Positions 1-25,178 of a stretch of DNA of 64,000 nt are shown here, one piece after another. Each line of letters begins with the position of its first letter. The first letter of the stretch is position 1. The notes under the pieces were generated by a model. It saw only the letters and a list, made by a program, of their open reading frames with translations. It was not told the origin of the DNA and made no database searches. Source of the stretch: Aulostomus chinensis (Eukaryota > Chordata > Actinopteri > Syngnathiformes > Aulostomidae); contig JBBMOA010000007.1 in the NCBI GenBank assembly GCA_037954235.1, forward strand, positions 25,621,457-25,685,456, read 5' to 3'. Both the position numbers and the translations under genes were made by a program.

Positions 1-399
1 ACAATCAAAACCACTTACGGCCTGTTTTGCACTTTGTGTGTCACCACACAGCCTATTAAATCACTTTTTGACTTGTTTGCTTTTTTCTTGTCTTACTTAA
101 TGTGCATTTCTGGCAGCTGATATGGCAGAAATTTTGTGCATTGAGATTTTCCAAATGCTGGATCACAGCTATAAATTAGATGCTATAAATACATATTCTG
201 GCAAACTGCCTTGACTGAGTGACACTGAAAGAGCCAAAAACATCAGTCAATAAGGCCATCACTGTCTAAATGTGCTTTAGTGTTTGTATTTACACGGGAG
301 GGACGGTTATCTTTTTGGTCGCGCATTAGCATTGGTGTCCGTGCTTCTTCACAAGAGGGGTCCTTTGTGACTCTCTGTTGTATGTCATTGCAGTCCGGC
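1..399 (-). other. acan: acan 3' untranslated region (partial)
   Basis: Sequence after the acan stop. I find no AATAAA on the minus strand before the window edge, so the transcript probably extends beyond position 1. No other gene is visible. Confidence 0.6.
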
Positions 400-11803
<11,404 letters not shown>

Positions 11804-11814
11804 TGTTGCCTTTA

Positions 11815-13430
11815 TAGAAAAAAAAACAAAATCAAAATAACACCAAAATCAAATTTGTGGATCTGAAATTATAAAAGGCAGATCAGCAGTAGCTGAGAAA
11901 GGATTTTCTGCTGTTATTTTGTGATAATGATATATTATCTAAAGGTAGTGGCATAAAAAAATGCTATTATCTGAATAATATTGCAGTATTGCAATAAAAC
12001 AGCATAGAAAAACTGATTGAAAGTACATGTCCACAGTAATACCGAGATGGCCGGTCAAAACTTTGGCTTGTGCTGCAACCAAAAGCATAAGCAATGAAAA
12101 AGCTGAGGGAGCGTAAACAGAAACGTCTCTCTACCAGAAATGTGTGTGAATGAACAGTGAGGTAAGTGTTAAAATGAATGAGTGCTTATTATAATTTCCT
12201 CTACTTCTGGATGCCACTGTGATTTTTCCTAACTCCTGTGTGTTTACTTTCATATTCCGTGTTATTCAGGATGTACAGTGCGTTCAGTTGTGACGTCAGG
12301 CTCATTAGTTAAAATGAAAATGGGACATCAAGAGTCTCAAATATCATTTGGAAATACCAAGCTGGCTCCCCGAGGAATGAAAGCCCCTCTGTGTCTGGTC
12401 ACAGGAAATATCTGAAGCGCTAAATTAAGTTCAGGCTGAGAGGGAGGATAATGACTCATTAATCTAAAGTGCATTTCCATTTGTTTCAAACTGAGAAGAA
12501 AAAAAAAAGAGCATTGGGCTTTTCTAAGGTAAGTGTCCTTATCTGCCTTCGTGTATTGTACAATCACTTAAATTCCAACCTTGTAAAGGACACAACTCAT
12601 GGGGGTCAAACACACTAGAACATTACAAAACAAAGTTTCAAATAAATGCATATGCGTATTTTCTGATACACTGTATAGGCCTCCATTGCATTTGCGTATG
12701 CAGGAAGTGTAAAATGCTTAAAAAACAAATCATGTTCAGCATGTCAAGACTTTTTTGCCACCAAAAATTACAAAGGTGTCTTTCTTAGTCGGTGCCTAAA
12801 AGCCTTGTGTGTGCTGAATAATAATTAGACTGAATAAAAAGAGGGTACGAAAAATAAAGAGTAAAAAGGTCTTGATAAAATGTTATAAATGCATGAAAAT
12901 ACAGACTCTTTCCTGGCAACCGCGATATGGAACAAGTAAAATCTGTGGAAATTTAGAATTTCCCAAGTGCACTTTTTAAACGGTACTTCAATATATTTTC
13001 TGTAGTATTCCATTCCTTTGAAGCCATAAAATAGCCATCATTCTCATTAGCAAAATAAATATTGGTCCAGCAGTGGGTTGCTGCCTCACGATACCCCAGC
13101 AAGAAGGTTTCCTCTGAAGCCAACAGATTATTTCCTTTAAAAAATGTGAATTTTTTTTTTTTTTTTTTTTGGGGGGGATATGAATGAAATTTGAACACAA
13201 ACATGATTATAATCTATCGCTGCTGCAGGCAGGAGCACAAACCCGCATCTGGCAAACTCTGATTATCACATGGCCGATTCAACTTTCCGCTTCTGTGACG
13301 TCCAGCATAGCGAAAGCAGCTCGACTGAACCCTCATTGTGCCGCCAAACCCTCCCAGTTCACTCCAAACAGCCACACACAGACACTTACAACCAAGAAAT
13401 CTAAGCATGCGGTCACAAAAACGTTGACAG
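11815..13430. other. Region upstream of acan coding exon 1, no gene seen
   Basis: Presumed 5' intron of acan, AT-rich. Only short chance ORFs and homopolymer runs, including a T/G run at 13149-13178. No conserved exon is recognisable. Confidence 0.5.
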
Positions 13431-13469
13431 GATCTGACCGGAGGATCTGACCGGAGGATCTGACCGGAG
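13431..13469. repeat. Three tandem copies of a 13-bp unit
   Basis: GATCTGACCGGAG repeated three times without mismatch. Each unit contains the palindromic core CCGG-like segment. Short minisatellite. Confidence 0.9.
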
Positions 13470-13523
13470 GATGGCCGTCTGGCGAAAAGCCAAATGACAT
13501 TTATAGCACGCTCCTGGAAGGTT

Positions 13524-14148
13524 GAAGGGACATACCAACTTTTGGGGAAATTTACATGTTTGCTATCCTCCACAGAGCCAAACAAGAAGATGGATGCAAG
13601 TTTCTCCTGCATCAGAGAATTGAGACCGAGAAAGACTAGTTAGCTTAGCACAATGAATGGTAGTAAATGAGCAGGTTAGCATAACTCCATTGGCGGTCAT
13701 CAAATACACTTTACTCCAAGACAGCCTGTGTTAATAGAGCAAGAGTTTCCTATTTCATTAATTATAAAACAACAATGTGAAATGACTAAATAAGGTAATC
13801 TTTGAATCAGACACCTGGGAGTTCTTTTCACCCCACCTCAAAAACCTCATTGCGACTTCGCTCAATAAAACAAAAAGTTTGTTGACATCAATAAGAGCAC
13901 CTTTGTAAGAGAGGATGAGGAGGACTACCAAACCAAGATCCTGGTCTATTTGATGACTTTTAACGCATGCAAACACTTTCCACCAGCCACCATTCATTGT
14001 GCTAAGCTAGGTAGCTGTCAGCTGGTCTCTGTGGGTCTCAGCTGCCTAAAGCGCACACACAGGGGAGAGAAGGGCATCTATCTTCTTGTCTAGCTCTGGG
14101 GAGGATGGACAGTAAGTGAATCTCCCCAAAAGTTGAAGTGCTCCTTTC
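13524..14148. mobile_element. Foldback MITE (non-autonomous DNA transposon)
   Basis: Long imperfect terminal inverted repeats: CAACTTTTGGGGAAATT on the left against the complement AATCTCCCCAAAAGTTG on the right. Inner arm matches are TTAGCTTAGCACAATGAATGG against CCATTCATTGTGCTAAGCTA, and AAGAAGATGGATGC against GCATCTATCTTCTT. No transposase ORF. The target-site duplication is unclear, so the ends are approximate. Confidence 0.75.
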
Positions 14149-14152
14149 ACAC

Positions 14153-16280
14153 AGCGACGGAGGAGGAGGGTTATGATAACTTTGTGCCTCTGGATCAATA
14201 TCATACCTCTGTTTTTACATGACGCTCACTTCTTGGATGTAAAACATCGGTAAAGGGTGATTTCTATGGAGGAATAACCCTTTGTAAAGCTATGATTGTT
14301 TAAAAAAAAAAAGAAAGAAAAGAAAACACAGTTCTTACATTTTAAATCCTCTGGCAAGTCGTCAAGGTACAGAAACCCCAAATATTACTGAAATAATGAA
14401 CCACTGATGACCACATACAGTAAATGTGTGTGTGGGCTACGGGCATTCTCAGCGTTCCACATACATCACAGTAGAACTAATATTTGCGCTGGAGTCTAAG
14501 ATCTGTCTGGGAGTGAATACTTGGCCGGAAACACAAACTACCACACAGAAAATGGAGACAGATTAATAAATCCATCCTGGAATAACCCCCCGCTCTTATA
14601 CATATCTTATCAGCCTGGGACTTGCTGTGGACTTCCTGACGTGTTGTTGGTTTTGCCATTTTTAGTAGTTTCTGACTTGGTGACACGAACTTTCACAGAC
14701 GGGAATAGTGAGAGCGCAGAAGCAAACGTTTCTCCCCGAGAATAAATGTGACTCACTGCAACGTTATTTAGGGCTAAGTGGTCACATGGGGCTAAGAATA
14801 TTTGCATCTCTTTAATTTTCAGCGATTTAATGTTGTATCCTTTCTGGAATGGGGTGTTTACTGTTAAATAAAAGATTTTGCTTGTCTCCTCATTTGTCTG
14901 GCTTTGGTGGCTACTTAGATTCTTATTGTTCGTACCTTCCTGTCCAATGAAAAACATCTATTACCAAATCTGAGGATTTTTCCAGATCCACTTAAGTAAC
15001 GAGAATGTTATTCTGCCGCCCCTTGAGCTGAAAAAAAACAACAACAACTATTTAAACTGACTTTTTAGAGATACGTGGTTATGTACATTGTTACAACACT
15101 ACTACAAATAGACAGTGATCATATAGAATTAGTATTCTGGTATTTACCAGATAGGAATTTAAATGTTGGACTTTTATTTGAAGGGAGGTATTTTAACATT
15201 TTTAATTTTATTCATTGGATCTGAATATTTGTTCCACCCCTTCTGCGTGTGGCTAGAAGGGCAATAGACATACACCTCATTCCAGTGACAGCTGCGAAAT
15301 AATAATCCTGTTAATTTCAGTTCGCCTCTAAAACTTTTTTTAAAATGGCAAAAGGTTTTAATATCAACATCTTTTAAATGAGAGTTGTAAGCACGTCGGG
15401 TCAAAAATAATTGGTAAGGCATTTAATGATTATTGCACATTTACATTTATGCCTTTACCTTTGAGTACTGAGTCATTTATGTTTTTACATGAAATCTGGT
15501 CACAGGTCACAGCCATGGTGGACCTCCCATTAATGGCTGAAGACAGCATTAACCAACAGCACTTAAAATGTCATGATCCATTAACTTAATCAGAAACACA
15601 GTCCATGTTTCTTGAACCGAGCAAACACAACCCCTCCTAAATGCTAGTTATCTGATCATTGATATATTGTATTATTAAACAGTGGAAAATTCAAAATGTG
15701 CACACGCATTAACGAGCAAGCCGTGCCAGGCCAGGTCGAGCCAATAAGCACTCTCTCCACAGTGTGCCCATTCAGTTAGTGGGGTGGTTGCTGCTCCCCT
15801 GCTCGGGCACTGTGGTATGTTCCACTCCTAGCTGAGGTGACGAGCAATGAGGCCTTGGTTTGTTTCAGCAACGGACAGGGGCAGGGCCTTGGGGGGTGCA
15901 ACCCTGCCAAGGTAAACACAAGGCGGGCATCCAGGGGAGGCTCCCCCTCCCCAGCGCTCGCTGCTCTAACCCTCTGGAGTCCCACAGCAGCAGAACAGAG
16001 GCGACATTGATATGCATAGACACACAGTAACACTCATAGATCACCAGGAGGATGTGTGGGAGTGCACGTCCGATGCATCTGGTTAAGAAAACGCATGAGA
16101 GTGTGTGTTCATGTCACTATTGACACATACTGTAAGGCTTGTGTTTGAGAACACACACAGACTCTTGTACAGTGAAATGGGTGGAGGGGATACATCCATA
16201 TTCACAGGTGGCTGTAGTTGCATTAGCACATTCCTACATACTCAGGCTATCAAAATCATGCTGCATTTCAGTAAAATACA
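14153..16280. other. Presumed acan 5' intron or intergenic, no gene seen
   Basis: No ORF with a recognisable domain, no exon and no structured RNA evident. Confidence 0.45.
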
Positions 16281-16281
16281 C

Positions 16282-16283
<2 letters not shown>

Positions 16284-16336
<53 letters not shown>
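16284..16336. repeat. (CA)n microsatellite
   Basis: About 26 CA units. It creates His/Thr ORFs on the plus strand that are not genes. Confidence 0.97.
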
Positions 16337-16340
<4 letters not shown>

Positions 16341-17560
16341 CAATTGAATTATTCACTGGAATAAGATGTAGTTGTAAAGATATTTTCCTCAGAAATGCCA
16401 CACTAATTTTTTTTCATTTACATTATCACCCAATAATAGTTCACAAAATGCACCAGCACAGACAGCCTGGGGTTACCATGGTAACAGGATATCATGCTTA
16501 ATATGTGACATTTCCCAGTCATTAAACTGACTTCTAAGATGCTGCTATCAATAGATTCACTCAAGGTGAAAGTAAGAACTTCCCTGGTAGCAGTTGCTAT
16601 GAGAACTTCGAGGATGAGGGACAGTACACACATTAATTTTATCCCAGTTAGCAGTGACGCTGCTGTTTAGGATCTGTAGAGCTGCACATTTTAGTCTCTT
16701 CTTCCACCTGGCACCAAGAGTCTGTATGAGAGGTTTCCAAGATAATTACAAGATCAGGAAGTGGGTAAAACATATTTCCTCACAAATTAGCTTGTTTTTT
16801 TTCCCCTCTTTCTTTCTTTTTTATGCTTTCTGAGGATCTCATTAGAAAACAAAATTAAAACACCAAAATGTCTTTGGTTCAGGTATGCAAAATTATTTGA
16901 CTAATTCCATCCGGTGACTAGGGGTTGCAACGAGACCTGGCTTTGTTTTTGGAGTCATGAGCCAAAAAGGTTGGAAACAACTGACAAATGATCACATCAT
17001 TGGAAAACTTAACCCACTTTTATGACACTGCCAGTCCTGGAATGAGCTGGTTGGGAATCAGAGATGCTCAGACATCCATACATGCCATGATACATAGAGA
17101 AATACCATCCAGGTTGATGGATTAACTATGATGAGTTCGGATTTCCTTGTGACATTTCAACCATTTCACATTCAGACATTATACAACTTCCCCAAGTCAA
17201 AATATGAATGAAAAGTCAAGCTGTGTATTCAAACCAACAAGCTCCACATCAGAAATAATCACTTATTAAAGCTAAACATCCCCGAGAGCCAGCACATATA
17301 TCAGATTTCTCCTATAGCACTCACAAGCAATCCACTCCTGTTTTTGCAGTTGTCTATTAACACAAATGTAACTCTGATGGTCAAAAGCAAACTTAACAGA
17401 TAAAATAACTTGCCTGATACCGACAAAGAAACTTCAAAAAGTTACCTTTGTGTGACATCTGAGTACCCCAACCAATACCTTCCCCTTCAAGCAGAGGATG
17501 AAGAGTCAAAGTATCCCCTAAAACCCCCTTCACAGTATTCCCGGTAAGTTGGGAACGTAC

Positions 17561-17615
17561 CATTGATGCTCCAAAGCTCCCAGTGCCAGTGACTCCAGGG
17601 GCCTCTTGCTCCTGC
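17561..17615 (-). other. Candidate untranslated 5' exon of acan (weak)
   Basis: On the minus strand a good acceptor (CTTTCCTACACAG) precedes 55 nt, which are followed by a consensus-like donor (GTACGT). It is upstream of acan and on its strand. It could be a 5'UTR exon, an alternative exon or chance; no transcript evidence is available here. Confidence 0.25.
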
Positions 17616-17691
17616 CTGTGTAGGAAAGCAGAAAGAAGCTTTATTCAAACCCTGCCGCACATTTAGATGTTGGAAAGAAAGAGGGAGGGAA

Positions 17692-17726
<35 letters not shown>

Positions 17727-17730
17727 GAGA
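17692..17730. repeat. (GA)n microsatellite
   Basis: Interrupted GA run about 39 bp long, 77 bp upstream in acan orientation of the candidate exon at 17561-17615. Confidence 0.95.
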
Positions 17731-18429
17731 TGTGGTTCCTTCCTGCCAGTTGGTGAGGTCATACAAACGGCCCTCAACGGGGAAGCAAAAACACATGATC
17801 AGGTTTAAAAAAAAACAGCTGAAGAAAAGATACCTGCTTATTGATTGAATTGGTAAAGTTGATGGATACATGCAAAATGAGTTGGCGATGGAATCAGCTG
17901 ACTAATCATGAACGGATCATTTCTAAAATGACATAAATTCAATGGTACATGTTAACCTTGCTGTCGTGTAAGTCTGGTGAAGATGTGGAGCGGGTAGCAT
18001 CAGCAGAGCGTGGGGTGCATTGTGCATTTGGGTGTAAGGCATGTTCTCTGTGGCTCGTTTCAAACCGCCATCGCACAGACAATGGAGGGAATCTTACACT
18101 AGCTTTAGCACTATAGCATGCCAACCATTTATTGTTTCTTAAAGCCGGATCAGTTGGAAACATTTCAGTGATACCGAAAAAGAGTATTTTTCAGTGACTC
18201 ACCGTTAGGTGTCACTAAGGCGTTTTCCCCCTGCAGGATTTGTGGATGATTCCATAATTCAGAAAATGCCAGCCACATGTTTGTAGCTGTGCGTCTATGT
18301 GGGAGCCAGTTACTTACCCATTATAAGGAAAGATAAATGCTGGTCAACACATTTGCTGTAGCCCCTTCAAATAAATGATAACACGTCAAAACATTTGAGC
18401 GTACTTTGGACCGTCAGTTTCACATCCGC

Positions 18430-19300
18430 ATCTTAGACAAACTTGTTGGCAGTGCATCTATTGGCAGTCTCACCGCCACTGGTGGGAGCTTCCAGAAAGA
18501 CATGCTCAGCCAACAGGAAATAGCTGGTCAGTTCATTAGATAACACATCGGCCACTGTGTTGTCAGAGCCGTCCATGTGACCCATCAGCTAGCAATATGA
18601 CCACAACAGATCCTGGCTTTGACTTGGGTGTTTAGAGTAATTTTAGAAAGAACAACTTCCCCTGACATCTCTGAAAGGATGCTGCTAGTCCAATGCAGAG
18701 TAATTAAGGTGGCGCTTTTTATGAGAAAACACATTGGTCTACACCATCACTGTCAGACTGCGTCGCTCTTCCTGCCCCCATGAGACTGACACCTACCTGC
18801 CGCTTGTACAGCCAGTCCACGGACGGCGCTGCCAACTCTAGCGCCATGTGACATCCTCAAAGTCCTGCTGGCACAGGAGAAACCGCATGAATTTCACATT
18901 TTCCGCTTGGGTGTTTGCAACAGTTGTGGAAGCACCCCACCAAGAAGTGCATTGACTGTCTTTTCCTTGGAGGAGGAAATGGCTGCACATTTTAGCCTGC
19001 ACTGGCCTAGTCCGACAAACTAACAGTCTGACCAAAATAGGTCACAGTCACCCTGACAAATTCACATGTGGCGAGAATGATGGTGAGGCATGAAGCAGCC
19101 AAGTACTCGAATGATTAACGACAGGGCAAAATGAGTCCCCCAGGTATCCCTATGGATGACTACATTATTGAGGTGCACAACATAACCTTCCAGTTCACCA
19201 ACAACTTTATTGACTGAGACCTGGAAGGTTGAGGCAGCGTTTTAAAAGCCAAAAGCCATAATTCAATGCAAACCTGGAGTAGAAGTGGCGTCAGCCTTTT
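18430..19300 (-). mobile_element. Decayed Ty3/Gypsy retrotransposon pol fragment (RT to RNase H)
   Basis: Frame-broken minus-strand translation retains landmarks in the right order. Near 19240-19150 is a VNKVVGELEG...VVHLNNVVIHRDTW segment like the RT region around the YLDD box, here mutated. Near 18870 is an ENVKFMRFL-type stretch, and at 18541-18579 MDGSDNTVADVLS, like the RNase H end of fish Gypsy elements. Multiple stops and frameshifts; no LTRs found. Not functional. Confidence 0.6.
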
Positions 19301-22300
19301 CTCTTGAAGCCTGTAACTTCCCGAGTGACTCTTCTGGAAACAGCAACCAACAAACCAGCCATCAAATTTCTTTTAATGTCATTTATATCCAGAACAGTGA
19401 CTTTGAGTGAGATCACCGTGCAGCCCCAGGTGTCTGGCCGAATCTTTGTGTGTACTGTCATTTCAGAGATGAGCGCCAGGTTTTGGGGTCTTTTTCGTTT
19501 AATGAGATTCAACGAACAGATTAAATCAAGAATGTGGGAAAACAATTTGACAACCGACTGCCACCAATTCTCTGGTTCCTTTCCATTACATTGGTATAAT
19601 AATCTGAGCCTGTTTGTGGGAAAGCTGAGCCCTTTTATTGGATGTGGAAACCACCCTCCAATACAATCAGACAGGTTTTAAAGGGGAACTTGCAGTGGAA
19701 AAAACCCCCCAGGAAGGACCAGGAACGTATGGAACAGCTCTGTGGAGACAGAACTCAAGGAAGCTGGAAACTTGGTGGAAGGAAACAGAGAAGATCGGCC
19801 AACACAGGACCTACTGGAAGAAATTCTAATGGATGACCTCTGCTCCCAAAAGAGCGAAACTGTTTAAGGAGAAGAATTTAGCACTGACCATTTCCCCATC
19901 CAGCTTATTCAAGGTTATAACAATCTAGCTTGGTATTGGACAAATTCCCAAAAATGTCTTTACCTTCCCTGACGTTGCCTGTAACCGATCTGCCGATAAA
20001 AGTCGTAAGATTATGCAAAATGACTGTGATGATGGAACATAAAGCTAGGCCAGTAAAATGATAATCATTCAGCATCTGGCAGAGTCCTCACCCCTGCTGG
20101 CCATTTCAATAACTACAGATTTAACTTTTCAGCTTTTAAAGGTTTATCCGCTTCTTGTATACAGTCTATGGTGTCTTGACACATGGCCTTTTAGCAGATC
20201 TGCGCGAAACCATCAGCAGGAGTGTGTATCTCAACGGTCGCACATGTTGATCAGTTTGATAAAACATTGTCTAAAACCCATACAAGCCACCTCTAATGAT
20301 CATGGTGTGATGAGGAATTTCATCTGGTATCCTTTGTTTTAACTTCCTTGGTCTCATTCTCTCAATTTGTCTGTAAGAATAAGGGCTGATCTGACCTGGG
20401 TCTGGGAGTGGACCCACAGGGTGTCTTCAGGAAGTTCTTTGTTAATAGTAACTTTGTTGCGAGAACACTTACTGATAGTGAACCTGACACTCAAAGCGCC
20501 AGCTTTGAAGGTCACATCTGTGGATAATGTTCTGATGAGGTATTCCTGATGGTGCCCAACAATACGAGTATGACTGTATACAAGGAAAGGGGATCAGATG
20601 TTCTGGGGGAGCTGGTGTGACCAATGTGTCCCGTGTAAGATATTTCTGAGCCTCCAGCCTGTTTCTTATGTCCGACAAAATTCCTCCATCACACAAAATT
20701 CCTCTACATGTTGAAATGAGTTATAGTGTCAAAGTGCTGTGTCAAGGAAATGAGGAGCCACATACGAATTAATAGAGTTCATCCGTCTTGACCTCTTGAA
20801 ATGTTTACGATTAAAATGAGCCTTTGCAAAGTGATTTTAGAGGAATATCCCATGATGTATGACTGAGTGTGTGCTAGTGTCAGTATAAATACCTCCTGTA
20901 GCTAATTTGTGTCGGTATTAGTTCAGTTGAATGTGCTAATGTTGGAAAGGCGTGTCTCCCGGTCATCTCCCACCAAACTCTATTCAGAGGTGTTAATACT
21001 GGCTCTGTGCTCTCTGCTCTCACTGACGCACACTTACCGTCTACATCTTCAAAGGAAAATGCACTAACAGCCGATTTGCTCTAATTTTGTACTTATTTGC
21101 ACTCTTGAAATGTTTGTTCAGCAGCTGCACACAGAGAAAATAGAAACATCGGGTTTGCTCTCCATCATTCATGTCAATCAGCTGTTGCATAGAAACCTGG
21201 TTCAAATGGCAGCACGGACAGTATTTTTACACTATGCCACCTCCAGACATGGGTTGGAGCTTTTATTTATATGATTAGAGTTTGCCTGGTTACATGCACT
21301 CTTTTGTATTGTGTTGACATTCTTTGAATTCACAGTTCTGCAGATAGAAGTGGCTCAGTGTTCTCATTTTGGCAACTGGGCAACTCTGCTGGTGCTCTGC
21401 TAGAAAAGGTACTTTAAGAGAAGTTATTAAGGAGGAGGCCTGCTGCCAGGGTAGCGCTAGTCCTGCCTGTAGGTCTGGAGATGAGTGCTCTTTAAGACTC
21501 TGACAGCCACAATCCTCTTGTGACATACCCGATGTATTTTACGAGATGACTAAAAAGTTTGTTAGGAAACCTTGAATTTATTGTTTCACCCTTTAAAAGA
21601 ACACAGCGGAAATCTTATCGTTATCTTGGTGCACAGTTGTTTGCAAGTGATGAGATCAGATTGTCAAGACATCTCCAACCTGTCTATGCTAACAATAGAG
21701 GTGAAACCTCGTTCCCCCGTGGGGAAGTTTGGTACCTGTAACGTCATGAATCCACTCAGAAGTCCATCGATTCCCACAGTCTACTGAACCTACTTGCTTC
21801 CACGCTGTAAGATACCTGCTTCCAGCTTTGCCACTGCTGAAGTCTCCCCCCAAAGAGCCAGTTCTCTGTGTTATCCTCCATGTTTGTCCTTGCATCACCG
21901 TGATATTTAATGAACTGACAGTAGCTTAGCTACATGGAATCATGCTAGCTTTGCTGAACTTTAAGCACAAAAAAAGAGTTTGAAATCATATTGGAGTGTC
22001 CGGAGTACATTTCAGAGTGTGGTTTAGATTTGACCTGGAAAAATCTTATTTCATTTGTGTTATTTGATCTTGTTTTTGTTTAGTTTTTCCTGTCTGGACT
22101 GTCCAAAATCAGTCTGGAGACAGTGCAAATGGGCTGTAAGTTTGAAATACACACACAATACGTATACTATGACCTGTATGACTCAATATGAAGAATCTTC
22201 ACCAGTGTCTGGTAAAGATAGTGACTCAAAATTGCATCATCAATTAGAGAACCACAGCAACCTCAAAGAGTAGTGTGACTCATTTAATACAGCGGCATTC

Positions 22301-25090
22301 ATACGATTGTTACCTGGAAAATCCCTTTCATATCCACAGAATAACTCAGTTTTTCTTTTCCTGTGAGTATTCTCTCGTTAAGGACAGCTAAAAGGTTACC
22401 AAATGACTTACGCCGTAGCCCATGACACAAAAATGGATTTTCAGACAAAGAAACAGTATGTAGACTGTTTCTGCAAGACCTGCGTCATTTTTTCCACTTG
22501 ACACATTGTGGTAGAAATACTGCGGAGCAGCTCACTGAAACAGGAAAAGCTGTTCATCTCCCATCTCCACAAACACTGATTCATCCAAAATCAGTTGGAT
22601 TTGATAAGTGAATGAATGAACTCATCTAAAAACACATGATTTCTGGCAGTAGGTTAGTATCCAATGTGATACATCAAGCTACTGTAACTTTTTTTTTTTT
22701 TGTCATTGCTGTTATTTTAACAAACCCTGTGTTCATTCTGTGGCTGCAGGAAAAATCCCTGCAGTATGTTATAGTATCACTGGCCTGAAATTACCCTGAG
22801 GTTGTTAAAAGTGTTGACTGTATAGGCTTTATGTGCTGGCCTGACTGTATATTAACTCAGACAAGAGGTCTCCAGAAACATAGGTTGCGTGTTTCCACAG
22901 TCTGGGTTGTTAAAAGATAGTGTGCACCGCTATGGTGTTGAGCTGACTCACAAAATCCATATAGCATCGGAAATGACAGGGATATCACAGGTTTATACAA
23001 TCTAATATGAATGTCCTTTTTGTTCTTGCAAAATGAAGTATTTGGTCAATTTGCTGCCGTTAAAAGTCATACGAGGCAAAAATTGCTCCCACCTTCCATC
23101 TCTAGTAACATTTTCAAGACATTCACAGTCTCTTGACCAGTAACTGGACTGGTCACACAGCACAGAGTCCTCCTGAAAGGCCTCTCAGAGTGGATGAGGG
23201 AGGTCCACACATAGACGCTTGTGTTTTCTCTCTTCTCCAACTCAAATTATCCAAATATGAGCCGCCGCATGCTGGAAACAAGCTGAAATATTGCTGACAC
23301 AGGTAGACGGATGGCATCAACTGGAACCTGACTGAGGCTTTTTCTTGGAGGTGACAAATTTCAAGCTTGGGAAAAAAGTGCTGAAGTGCCTGTTTCAGTT
23401 GATGCACCTTCAGTTCACAAACACACTCCTATGCACCCACTCACTCACATACAAACAACACACTACAAACAATAACACACTGTATGTAATACATAATTGT
23501 GCAAAAATGATGAAATCCTAGTGGGCTTCCATGCATAATGATAAGTGGCTCTGATTTTAGTTCATGGAGTTGGTTTTTTTTTATATTTGGATATGGTAAT
23601 AGGATTATATGTCACAGGCATCCTGAAAGCATCCATAAATATGTAAGTCAAGAAATAGTTTAACATATTTACGCATACAGATTGAGTTGAGGGTACCTCC
23701 CAAAAAACATTCTTATGATATATGTTACCCACTTAATTTGCAACAGCAAACATTCAGTATTAAAATATCCAGTATTAATGAATGTCAGGGGTGTGTAGAG
23801 GTTCCAGAGTAAAAGTTTTGCACTTGTTAGTCTGTGAATGATCTCAACCTAATGCACAGACAAGAAACATCAGTCAAAAAGATGGACAGTTGGGACGTGT
23901 TGTGCAGTGGGTTGTGTCAGGAGTGACTTGCAGACTTGATGATGATACAGACACAGGCTTTCTCTATTCAGTCTATTTAACCAGCATACTGGCCTCATGA
24001 TGCGTCTTTAGGGATCACTCACGCTGAGATCGGCACACAACCAAACAGCGAATGTATTTAGAAATAGTTTACATCGTTCAACATGTCAGAAACATTCTGC
24101 GATCTGGCAACAGGTTGGAGAAATAACCACCTACTCTTGATACAGGAACATTATAGCACTGTGTTCTGTTATGGATTTATGCTCCATGGGCTGCTTTATT
24201 CAGTATTTCAACTTAAAAAAAAACACTCCTTTTTAAAAAAAACAAAACAAAACATGTGCATCAGTTACTCCGTGCAAAACTTAAGGAGGAACAAGAAAAC
24301 AATTCTACAACTTGTTCCTATTTAATCCACATTTCTCCGAGTTCTACTTTAAAGATGTTTTTCATTGAACAAAACAAGCTGATTGTAATCGTCATGGTTC
24401 GCTAAAAAAGTCATGTAAATTCCCATTCATGGTACGTTTTGGGTTGCATGCTGTGAACTACGTGTCGATGAAGCTGCACTTTCTTCTTGCCTTATTAGAA
24501 TATTATGCGGGTTTTTTTTTTGGTTTGTTTCGTGCAAAACATCACATTTCAGGAGCTTTTCTGTCTCAGAGAGTAATTTCAATGATGTAAATCTTGACGC
24601 AAAAGAAGTCATTAAAGAATCACGATGTGAATGGGGCACAGTTCTCCTACAGAATCTGTTCAAATTTTTAAACCCAAATGTTTAGTGTCAGCTCCTCAAG
24701 TCCACCCTCCCTTTAGAAAATCAGTGATTCTATACCATAGCCGTGCCAGCCCACTCAGGCCGGGCTCTGAGACGCCAGCAGTCCAGCAGGCCAACCAGTA
24801 CAACCCAGGTTTACAGCAACTGGCCAGTGTGTCCCCCAGAAACTCTAAAATGTCACTGTAAGTTCACAATGGCATTATTTGGATAAACTGGTCAAATATT
24901 TGGAATATAAATTATGTCTTTGTTGCCTAAAACAATAAAAAATAAAGTTATACAGCTAAAATCCATGAATTAGGCTTGCAGTTGAAGACTTGAGCAGCGA
25001 CCTTTAAACATTATTATTTTCATTATATCATTTGCAGTTAACCTGTGCATCTTCCAGCTATTCATTAGGAAGAAGAGCTGTGTGTGTGCA
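19301..25090. other. Long stretch without recognisable genes
   Basis: Only short ORFs without domain resemblance. Parts near 20.4-20.7 kb could belong to the Gypsy relic, but I cannot show it. Regulatory DNA for acan or ppip5k1 may lie here; nothing specific is visible. Confidence 0.45.
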
Positions 25091-25094
25091 TGCA

Positions 25095-25095
25095 T

Positions 25096-25178
<83 letters not shown>
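25095..25178. repeat. (TG)n microsatellite
   Basis: About 40 TG units; a second, imperfect TG-rich patch follows at 25245-25290. Confidence 0.97.

Noticed and set aside
16105..16501. Thr/His-rich plus-strand ORFs
   Set aside because: Driven by the CA microsatellite.
18203..18216. Second CTCF-like site (CCGTTAGGTGTCAC)
   Set aside because: Mismatch at the GGC core; too weak to annotate.
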